Source: Zopfochytrium polystomum
Lineage: Eukaryota > Chytridiomycota > Chytridiomycetes > Chytridiales > Chytridiaceae
NCBI GenBank assembly: GCA_025765615.1
Contig: JAIVFJ010000233.1
Coordinates: forward strand, 32,194-96,193
Direction of reading: 5' to 3'
DNA length: 64,000 nt
A program made the translations under genes and the position numbers. Under the pieces are notes generated by a model. It was not told where the DNA came from. It made no database searches and saw only the letters and a list, made by a program, of their open reading frames with translations. Shown in pieces: positions 55,531 to 64,000 of this stretch. Numbering within the stretch: the stretch's first letter is position 1; each line of letters begins with the position of its first letter.

Positions 55531-58500
55531 TTAGCTTCCATGCTGAGCCTCGGGAAACACGAATGCGATCAGCTCATCCAAAAGAACATAGACCAGCTGA
55601 CGATTGAGCAACTCGCATCTGAAGGCTCGAACGAGCTTCAACGTCCCGCGCTTCGCATTTGACCTCCCTACAACTCCGCCCAGAACCTCCGCAGCGAGGT
55701 GCACGAGCTTGCTCTCAGCATCTTTGTGCCGCCTGTCATCCCGCTCTGCTGGAGCCGTTTCATTCCCCAGCCCATCCGACCCGGTCACGCACCCCTCTCC
55801 TTGCGCAGCAGAGGTCGCCGCGGCGGGTGGCTCCGGTTGCATCATGCTTTCAATCAGCAGCTCGACGCGCGCGACGACCGCCGACTCGGAGAACACGGCG
55901 GACCGCAAGAGGTCCGTGACCCTTCGCTCTGCGGCGCCGCCGCGCATCTGCTGCACGGCGAGGCCGAGGGCGTGGCGGCGCAGCCAGTTGCCCTTGTCGC
56001 GCAGGTCGAACACGTCCTTGAACAGGCGGAAGAGCGCGTCGATGGGGTTGTTTGCTCCTGCGGACTGCTGCGGATGTGACGGAGGCGGCAGCGGCGGCGG
56101 CGGCGGATGGGCGTCCTGCGGCGGGGTGACGTTGACGCGTGGTGTAGGCGGTAGCGGCGCGGTCGGTGGCGCGTGCAGAGGGGATTGCGCGAGTGTGTGC
56201 GTGTCGACGGCCGGCGACGAGGAGGTGCGCGACGGTTTGCGCTTGGTGTCAGTGGCGGTCGAGGATGCCGGGACGGAGTGGAGACTGGCGGACTCGTGGC
56301 CGCCGTCGGTCGCGGCGGCGGGCACGAGGTCGCGGCGGACGTTGCGGAAGGCCGGGTCGGTTCTGCGGAGGACGTCGAGGTAGCTTTCTTCCATGGCTGC
56401 GGTGAGGTCGAGCGGGCACAGGAAGCGCTGGAATTCTGCGCAGCCTGCGACCGTCGGGGATTTGCTTATGCTCTATTTTTTGATTTTTTTTTTTTTTTGG
56501 GGGGGGGGGAGGGGGGAAGGGGAAAGTGGTGTGTCAGTGGGGGGACGTCCTAACAGCCCGACGCAGTATTTTTTTCAATGTTGAAACGCACCTGCAATAC
56601 GTTCTTGAGAGTTTCTGGCTTTTCAAAGAACCAATCTACGGAAACGCTGGTGTGAGACGTCCTGAGAAACTGACGAAGCGCCTCAAAGTCTCTGTAGTGG
56701 CGACGAACATCCCATAAAAACTCATCACTACGGCTCAGAGATATCGTCGCCATTTCGGCTAAAGAAAAAGGTGCCAGGACGCTTTCCACCGAAACAGCAG
56801 CCGTCTGTTTTTGTTTGAAATTAGTGTCAACCCAGTTACCAGCTTACAGGGAGAACTTATTACGTTGACATAATCTGCGAACGCCTCGCGAATTCTCTGC
56901 CTCCTGCAAATCTCCAGCTCCCTCGCCTCTCGAATAAGATGAAATCGCACGGTGACTTCCTCCGTGGAACGCAGCGCGTGCGACGACTTTGCCGCGAGCA
57001 AGCTGTACACCTGCCTCAGCCGCTCCTCCACGGCGCGGTTGGGACCCAACCCGAACAAAAACGCCATCGTCGCCTTGCAGGACGCCCGGGCCAGCGCCGG
57101 ACGGCTCCCACCGCTGCCGCCGCCGCCCGTCCGCACATTGTGATCGCTCAGCGACACCACGGTCTCCTCGGACCGGCCCAGCCGCGCGTCCGCGTCCGCC
57201 TCGTCAAAAAGCACCTCGGACCCTTCGTCCACCGGCGCAAACTCCCCGCTTTGCAGCGACCCGCCGCCGGCCTTGCGCCCGCCGCCGCCGCCGCCGCTCG
57301 CGGCCGGCTGCGACAGCTTGCGGCCGATGCCTTCGGTGGCGACGCGCGCCAGCGAGTTGAGGGACCGCCACTTTTTCCCGATGGCGCCGATGACGGACTT
57401 TTTGCGAGCAGGAGCGGGGGCGGCGGCGGAGGAGGGGTCAGCGGTGTCGCCGACAGCGGAGGGGAGCGATGGGGACGATGCGGCGGTGGCGGTGGCAGTC
57501 GCAGCGGCGGGGTGGAAGCTTTGCAAGGCGGAGCGCGGCGGGTTTTGCGAGTCGGCTGCGATGCGGTCTGCCGAGGCGGACAGCGGGACGAGGCGGGCTC
57601 CCGCAAGCGAGGACGGGAGGCGAGTGGGCGATGCGGAATCTGCTTCGCCTGGCGGGGCGGCGTCGTCGCGGCCGCTGCCGCCACCACCGTCCCCCAGGCC
57701 GCCTTCCCCAGCCAAGAACCCGCTCCATCTGCGACCCGCTGCAATCTGCTTGAGCTTACCGAGCAGTGGGACGCGTCTAGCGGCCGACGGCGACGCGTCC
57801 GGGGCGCTTCGATCTCTGCCGAGCCGCGACGTGGAGCGCGCGGCGGCGACGGCGCGTCCCCGATCGAGGTGGGCGGCTGCCGCCGCCGCGGAAGACGGCA
57901 CCGCGAGATGCAGGAGGTCGCCGCCGCTGCGAGACCGCTGGCGGCCGCGGTGGAGCGCGTGAGGCTCGGCGGGCGAGTCGCGGTCGACGACTGCAGCGGC
58001 AGATCGACGCGGGAGGGAGGGGTGCTGCGGCAAGACGCCGCTTTTGTGGGCTTCGTAGATGTATTCCGCCATGCGGGTAAACTGGAGGCTTGCTAGGAAG
58101 CAGCTGGGCCTGCTGGACGACGATGCAAGGGCCGTTGACGAGCCGGAGAAGAGCGACGCGCTTGAAGCTGAAGACAGCGACGCCGTGGAACCCTTTGAGG
58201 AGAGCTTTTGGGGTGGAACTCTCTGTGTGTTGGGGACCCGGTACATTTTCGGCCGCAATGCTTGCTCAATGTCCGCTTGGAGAACCCACAGCACGGAGAA
58301 CTCTTGTACGAGAAAGGCGACACCGTTCCCAAGAGAAGTCGACGTTGCCGAAGACGGCCCAGTTCCATTGCATAGCTCTTTCGACAAGCACATGGCGACT
58401 TTTTCCTCAACGTTGGCTACCATTTCGCAAAAGCCGAGCGTTTTGTCCTGCAGGTATTCCTCCATGAGGCTGGCATGCCGCTTGAAAATCCGCTCCAAGC

Positions 58501-61175
58501 ATTTCGCTGCCCCAGGCGAGAGAAAGACCGTAGACTGTGCACGAATATAAGAGGATCTGTGTGAGTTCGAGCGCAAACGCCTGAATCGGTGTAGCGGATC
58601 GTGCGACGGAGGTTCTGCAGCAGCGTCGCTGCCTGCGGGTTGTGACAGAGCAGAGAGCTCTCGGTTGAAATCTTGCATTGCTCTCCACAGCTCCACATCT
58701 TCAATCTTTGCCGGATTCGCGACGGTCAAGTACTCTATAAAATATGAACATGCAAGTGAGTCCTCCAAAATGAACCTGGGGAACGGCGCGAGTACAGAAA
58801 ATTAGATCGAATCGATCCTTGCAAAACCCTTACGAGCAGAAGTCGTTGTCCCAAGCTCTTGAAGATCTCTCCAGCCGGCGAATCCTCTTTTGCACCGACC
58901 TCGCGGCCTTCATCAATTTTCTCTCCTGCCTTGGACTCGAATCTGAAGTGGAGAAGGGTTTCTAAATCAGACAATTTTTTGATGTGGAAACGAGGGGAGC
59001 GGATGACGAGTTTTGGACCTGCGAAAACCCCACCTGGCAAAGTCCGAACGACTCTGACCTCGTGCTCGACAAACTCTTGCACCAGGCGCGCCTCAAACAC
59101 GTTCGAGCACGCGCGGATCTGTGCGGGGTACTTGAAGGCCGTGCCGTTGTTGTCGCTTTTCTGGGACGCGTCGGTCGAGCGGCGCGTCCTCGTCCGCGTC
59201 TTCTTGCTGCGCGGCGACGGTCCGTCGGCGCGGAGGTCCTCTGCCGTTTGCTTCGCGACGGCTTCCGAGATCTTGCTGAAGAGCGCTCTGGAGATGAACG
59301 GAGCTGTTCGGTAAGCGGCGGGGCAGCGCTGCCGGTAGAAAGGGACGAAAATGAACTCCGACTTACTCGTTCTTGCTCAGGACGTCGTCCGCCTGATTGA
59401 ATTCATGCAACCTGTAAGCGCAGGCGCACACACATACAAGAGAGAAAAAAAACACAAAAAGTCAGGAACCGAACTCTAACCAGCCTCCCGAACAGCCTTT
59501 CCCAGAACCCAGGGTCCGCCAGCATGTTAACAAGCGGCGTCAGAACCTTGGCGACAATGACGTCGCGCGCAAGCAGTCGGAACAGCTTGCACCGCGCCTC
59601 GGACTCGGGGAGGAGGAAGGGGACGACGCGATCGGCGATTTTACAAAGGTACCCGGTCTGCCACGCAGCGAGTCGCGAGGCGGCGGCAACCGTACGCTCA
59701 GGGTCGTTGACAGTGCCTTCGAGACCTTCGTTTGGTGGGGCAAGCGCCGGATGGAGCAGGTCGGGGTCGAAGAAGCGCAGGACCGAGGGTCCGACGAAGG
59801 CGGCCTGGTCTGGGAGGAGCAAGGCCCACCCGGTGGCGTGGCGCCGGGCGCGGTCGCGGTGGTGGTCGTGTCGGTGTCGGTGTCGTCGGCGGTGGTGCCT
59901 GTGGTCGCGGTCACGGGCCCCGTCTTCGCCGTGGTCGGTGTGCGAGCGCAGACGGTGCTCCCTCGTACTGTCCTGCCGCGCGGTTGCAGCAGCGCCTCCG
60001 CGGGCAGCGCGATCCAGGTCCGGCTGCGACGAGTCGTCCGCGTCCGTCTGGTCCCGGTCCGCCGTCGCCGCCGGCGCGTCCCCCCGACCGCACCCCACCG
60101 CATCCGCCCTCGCCGCCGCCGCACGGTCCGCGGCGGCCTTGCATGCTTCGAGGTGCTCGCGGAACGCGGGGATGACGCGAGCGACAGCGAACGCAACAAA
60201 GTCGAGCGGCGGGGAGCCCGCAGATCCCGGTAGCGGTGGCGGGCGGTGGCGTCGCTTGCCTGTGATGGTGGTGATGTAGAGTGTTGCGGCCGTCGGCAGC
60301 CGACGACGCAACCGACGCCGCCGCCGACGACGACGACGACGTGTAAGAAGCCGTCGTTGTCGCGACGGACGGGGCGTAGAGCGACACCGGCGACGCAACA
60401 GGCCGCCTTCTCACCTCCCAGCAGCACCGCGGTCTGCTGCCCCTGCGCGCCGGACGCCGCCGCCCCGACGACCCTCCTCGCGACGCACGCGACAGCGTTA
60501 GCCGCCAGGAGCTCGAGGGCCGCGGGGAACGCCGGGTCCGGCGACAGCAGGTGCGCCCAGGACCGCACCTTTTCCCGGCCGAGGGTCGTCACCAGTTTGC
60601 GCAGCGCCCGTTCCGCGTTGCGAAACTCTGGCAACCGGATCACCGTCTCGGGCGCCACCATCGCGGCCGCCGCAGCCGCCCCCGCGGCTGGCTCCTGAGT
60701 GTCCATTCCCGCCTCGCCACCCCCACCACCGCCGCAGCTCGCACCCTGGAGCACGATCGCCGACGGCACGATCGCCAGCGGGCGTCGTTCCGGCAGGTCC
60801 AACCCGGTCGGCGGCGGCCCGAAGCGTCGGCGGCGGCGGCCGCCTCGTTCCCCGTCGCGCGCGTCGTCCGTTGCAGTGCGGCGTCGGCCGGGGTCGTATT
60901 CGGCGCCGAGCAGGGCGATGCCGATTCGGTCTTCGAGGAGGGGCCACCAGAGGCCGGCGGTGCAGGCGGCGGTCGCGTAGCAGGAGGGCGAGGGGAAGGG
61001 CGAATCGCCAGACGACGGCGAGCGCGGCGCGGACGGCGAAGGGCAGCGCGGCGGCGGCGGCGACGGAGGCTGCGATCCAGCGCAATCGCCGCGGCCGGCG
61101 GCGACGACGAGGAGCAGCGGAGGTGGCTGCGTCGCCCTCGCGGTGGCCCGAGGTCTCGGTCGGGGTGGTTCGCAT
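55531..61175 (-). CDS. Mdm1/SNX13-like PXA-RGS-PX-Nexin_C protein
   Basis: A multi-exon gene starting with ATG at 61175 and a hydrophobic N-terminus ('LPFAVRAALAVVWRFALPLA', then in another frame 'TAGLWWPLLEDRIGIALLG', so one base slips near 61005). PXA domain: 'RLPEFRNAERALRKLVTTLG', 'REKVRSWAHLLSPDPAF', 'PLDFVAFAVARVIPAF', 'LPESEARCKLFRLLARDVIV'. An RGS-like region: 'FIEYLTVANPAKIEDVELW', 'QDKTLGFCEMVANVEEKV'. A long low-complexity linker is followed by a PX domain ('SLSRSDEFLWDVRRHYRDFE', 'ALRQFLRTS') and a C-terminal Nexin_C domain ('IDALFRLFKDVFDLRDKGNW', 'LLNRQLVYVLLDELIAFVFP'), stop at 55531. Relatives tether the ER to vacuole, lysosome or lipid droplets. Exon edges are approximate except a phase-1 intron from about 60404 to 60254. 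Confidence 0.85.
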
Positions 61176-61917
61176 GTAGGGTGCGAAACTGATTCAATTC
61201 ACACTTTGTTGACGTCGGGGTCCAGGCTTGTCTGGAGAGGCTGTTTTTTGGACAATTTTGCGCCACAGCCACCTGCGCAGAATCGAACGCTAAAATAGCC
61301 CCCGCACCAAGCGAACATAAGGATTTTCCTGTGGCTTTAGATCAAAAACCATCCTCATCACACTTCCTCCGCATCTGCATTGATGCGTCTCCGCGTTCAT
61401 TGAAGCCCTTGAATATTTAGCCGTCGTGCACGAGAGCAGCTGCAGCTTGAAAAAAAAAAAAAAAAGAAGGACTGAACGAATTGTGAAAACCCAAAAGAGA
61501 TGCATCATTCCCATCGGCAATGAAGTTATCGAACAGGAACCAATTCCCTGAATGACATCCTTTCCCCGATTCTCGCTAGCTTTGCGCCTAACATTTGTTT
61601 GCAGGAAGCATTCAAGTTTCACCTAGGCGGGTTCCGCACAAAGTCAAGGAGTTCGTTGTACTTCTCCAACCACCCTCCCACCGCAAAACTAAGCCCCCCC
61701 TTCCTCGTCGGACAGCTCAAACGTTCGGATATATATAAAAGAATTGGATTTTTTTTTGTTTTGGCAAGCCAAGGCTCTCCGTCGCTGGAGCTTGCGTTCC
61801 GCTGCCATAAAGTAGGGCACGGTAGCTTTTGGTTCTTCAGGTGTTGCCAAAACCACTTCCTCGAAAGCCCATCCACCCCCCCCCCTCCTCCAAGACCCAC
61901 TAACGGCCGCCCCCGAA
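61176..61917. other. intergenic, no supported gene
   Basis: A-run at 61449-61465. Shared flank between two minus-strand genes. Nothing recognised. Confidence 0.5.
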
Positions 61918-62366
61918 TCACGACAACGCCTTCTCCAAGTACGCCCGCACGTTCTTATCCGGCGCAAGTCGATCGGCCGCTTCTTCTCCTTGTTTCCAGC
62001 TGGTGGTCGGCGCCGGCTTCCACCAGCAGCAGCGCGACCCTCGCCCTGTGTTGGTTGTTGTATTTTTTTTTTGGGACAAGAGTGGTTACGACACAAAAGG
62101 GCCTTCCAAAACAGAAAAAAAAAAAAAAAAATGAAGAAAGAAAGAAAAATCAACAATCTCCGCCTCAAAACAACTCACGTTCCCGCTCTCGACGGCCAGT
62201 GCAACGGCGATGTTCCCGTACTTGTCCTCTTCGTCCAGCTTGACGTTGCTCTGCTCCGAGGAATAGCTTGACGACGGCCAGGTTGCCGCGGGACGCGGCG
62301 CGGTGAAGGGGTGTCTGGTTTAAAGGCTTTTTTAGGAAGAACTCCCGGCTTCGAAGCTTGGGAGGC

Positions 62367-62400
<34 letters not shown>

Positions 62401-62715
62401 AAGAAAAAGAAGAAAGAAAGAGGGAGGTAGCAAGCAACCTGCCGCAGGCTATCCCGCGCGTTCAGCTTTGCGCCGTTCTCCAGCAGCGCCTGGCACCTAT
62501 TTTGGTTTCAGATTAGCTACCTACCTACCCCCAACAGAAAACCAGAAAACCAGAAGGCTACACATCCCGCCCCACCCTTTACTCGCCGCGTAAAACAGCG
62601 GCGTCTGCAAATTCGCGTTGGGCGCGTTCGGGTCGGCGCCGCGGGCGAGGAGGAGCGCGACGACGGGGAGGAAGCCGACGGAAGTGGCGATGGTGAGGGG
62701 CGTCCATTTTGCCTT

Positions 62716-62748
<33 letters not shown>

Positions 62749-63206
62749 TGGTTGTTTGATGTTGTTGTGTTGCGTTGGCCCGCGGGAGACCGCGTAAAAA
62801 AAAAAAAAAGGCGGCGGCCTCACGTCGTCCTCAGCGTTGACGGGGGCGCCTGCGTCGAGCAGCATCTCGGCGATGGCGGTGTGTTTGCCGGAGGCGGCCC
62901 AGTGGAGGAGCGTGCGTTCGTCCTGCGTGTGAGGCCATGGGTGAGGGGATCAGTGCCGGCAAAATACTCAAATGCACGCTCAAGAAAAAAAAAAAAAAGG
63001 AGCCCGCCCACACAGACCCCACAACCGCCGCCGCAACACACTCACGCACCTACCTCGTCGACGGCGGCCACGATCGAGGGCGTCTCCTGCAGCAGCGAGC
63101 GGACGGCGTCAAAGTTGCCCTCGTACGCAAGCATGAAGGCGCTGGTGCCCGTGCCCACAGCACCACCAGCCGTTGTTGCCGTGCCGCCTTCTGCCGTTCT
63201 TGTCAT
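61918..63206 (-). CDS. ankyrin-repeat protein, Nas6/gankyrin-like
   Basis: Exons 63054-63206, 62824-62922, 62576-62712 and 62439-62496 close in phase; then 62180-62314 and 61918-about 62047. Ankyrin repeats: 'FMLAYEGNFDAVRSLLQET', 'ERTLLHWAASGKHTAIAEML', 'WTPLTIATSVGFLPVVALLL', 'TPLHRAASRGNLAVVKL', 'YGNIAVALAVESGN', 'VALLLVEAGADHQLE', 'NKEKKRPIDL' and 'APDKNVRAYLEKALS' at the end. Size and repeat order resemble the 26S proteasome assembly chaperone Nas6/gankyrin, which caps Rpt3. The last two exons need three single-base shifts (near 62268, 61995 and 61970) to read through. The introns contain long poly-A/T tracts. A real gene with sequencing indels, or a recently broken one. Confidence 0.75.
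62367..62398. repeat. poly(A)/poly(T) tracts inside introns
   Basis: About 31 A here (poly-T in the coding-strand intron). A second tract of about 31 T at 62718-62748 reads as poly-A just before the 3' splice site at 62713, where a pyrimidine tract would be expected. A third A-run is at 62113-62131. Confidence 0.9.
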
Positions 63207-64000
63207 GGATGGATGGATGGATCTGTCTCAGTGACAAGTTTACTGTCACATTCCCGACTTTCTTTTTCCTTGAAAGGTTGTTCATACAAGGGGAGAAATG
63301 CACAAGAAGCAGGGCGAGGCTCTGGGAATATTTCTTTGGTTGGAAAACAAAACGCCCGATGAGGCAGGGAAAACCACCCCCCCCTTCCAAAGTGAGCGAG
63401 GATGGTGGCAGGATGTATTCTTCTTCTTTTTCTTGGCGTTGTGACGGGCGGGCGGGCGGGGCATTGGGGAAGGGAGTCGACTGATTTTCTCTTTGGGTTG
63501 GGGGGATGGAGGTGGGGCAGCTTGATGGGTCTGGTTGGGAGTGACTGATTGTGTGACTGGGTAGGTGCACGCGGAACCGTGCGCCACGGCGCGGAGTGGG
63601 AATGAGGGGGAAGGGCCAATCACTCTCGGAAACACGCGCGAGTGGGGTGGGGTGGTGGGAGGGCTGGGCGCTGGAGGCACACGAGCAAGGTGGAGCAACG
63701 CCAACGAAAGAAGGGGGGACTTTGGAATCAAATCCCCGACACTGCCGGCTTTGGCTTTGGTGAAAGCACGGGCCAAGCGGAAGGTTTGCAAAGAGGCGGA
63801 AAAGGGGTGGGGGAAGGACACTGGGGCGGTGGGGGCGCAAAGGAGCGCGGCGAAACTGGAACAATAAGCCAGGAGGGGGAGAGAAAGACCGAAAGGAGTG
63901 AGAAGGAACAAAAAATGGAGGACAAGGAGAGAGCCAAAGTGAAGAAAAAATTCCAATAAAAAGGGGGTAAATCACCGAAGGGAATAACGAAACGATGGAC
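63207..64000. other. 5' flank, purine/pyrimidine-skewed, no supported gene
   Basis: GATG tetranucleotides lie at 63204-63222. The plus strand is strongly G-rich over 63430-63900, which opens long Pro/Ser-rich frames on the minus strand without any conserved motif. Confidence 0.55.

Noticed and set aside
63109..63975. Minus-strand frame of about 290 codons
   Set aside because: Pro/Ser/Phe-rich composition follows the purine-pyrimidine skew; no motif, and its 3' end overlaps the first exon of the ankyrin gene in another frame.
1..64000. CRISPR arrays, operons, Shine-Dalgarno sites, rRNA
   Set aside because: None seen; spliced genes and Pol III tRNA signals show this is eukaryotic nuclear DNA.

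Overview
This is nuclear DNA of a eukaryote with intron-rich, GC-rich genes, most likely a zoosporic (chytrid-type) fungus. I infer this from short introns with GT..AG ends (about 50-120 bp), the mix of fungal families (MNN1-type mannosyltransferase, ARO8-like aminotransferase, Mdm1-type sorting nexin, Drn1/CWF19-like protein), and two proteins built from 29-residue 'LEWWRxSGL' repeats of a kind I associate with chytrids. There are no operons. Genes lie on both strands with intergenic gaps rich in microsatellites (GT, GA, TCTG, AGAC, CAGT) and homopolymer tracts. Exon structures were worked out by hand from splice signals and reading phase; the text says where they close perfectly and where they do not.

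Layout. 0.4-6 kb: a secreted EndoU-like protein (-), a propeller-like protein (+) and a RING protein with repeated Cys/His modules (-). 6.9-10.3 kb: a mosaic of broken pieces (Tc1/mariner transposase, Hsp70/HSPA12-like gene, F420-type oxidoreductase, 3' end of the propeller-like gene). 10.5-12.8 kb: a 29-residue-repeat protein and the intact oxidoreductase (-). 14.2 kb: a broken 3' end of the TIR-NB-ARC-TPR gene. 15.4-18.2 kb: tRNA-Arg(CCG), a multi-pass membrane gene (-), and a composite tRNA locus. 19.2-20.9 kb: a paralogous membrane gene (-). 22.0-25.5 kb: the TIR-NB-ARC-TPR (STAND/NLR-like) gene (+). 26-31.3 kb: two copies of a multi-pass membrane gene (-), with a broken third copy at 32.2 kb (+). 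33.7-38.5 kb: an aminotransferase and a membrane-anchored GH27-like protein (-). 38.9-45 kb: a second 29-residue-repeat protein with an F-box-like segment, a CWF19L1/Drn1 homologue, and a small secreted charged helical protein (all +). 46.9-50 kb: a Kelch-TM-SH3 protein (-). 53.5-55 kb: a type II mannosyltransferase (-), then tRNA-Ile(AAT). 55.5-61.2 kb: an Mdm1/SNX13-like PXA-RGS-PX-Nexin_C protein (-). 61.9-63.2 kb: an ankyrin protein resembling the proteasome chaperone Nas6/gankyrin (-).

Most striking: (1) at 18.01-18.16 kb a complete tRNA-Phe(GAA) lies as two halves in reversed order (3' half, TT, 5' half) inside the anticodon loop of a second tRNA whose own acceptor and anticodon stems still pair across it; (2) a 1074-aa TIR-NB-ARC-TPR receptor-like protein and a separate degraded copy of its tail; (3) a GH27-family protein lacking the usual nucleophile Asp, with a C-terminal membrane anchor and a KxKxx-like tail; (4) a secreted EndoU-type nuclease-like domain.

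Several otherwise well-conserved genes carry single-base frame breaks, so residual sequencing indels must be weighed against true pseudogenes.
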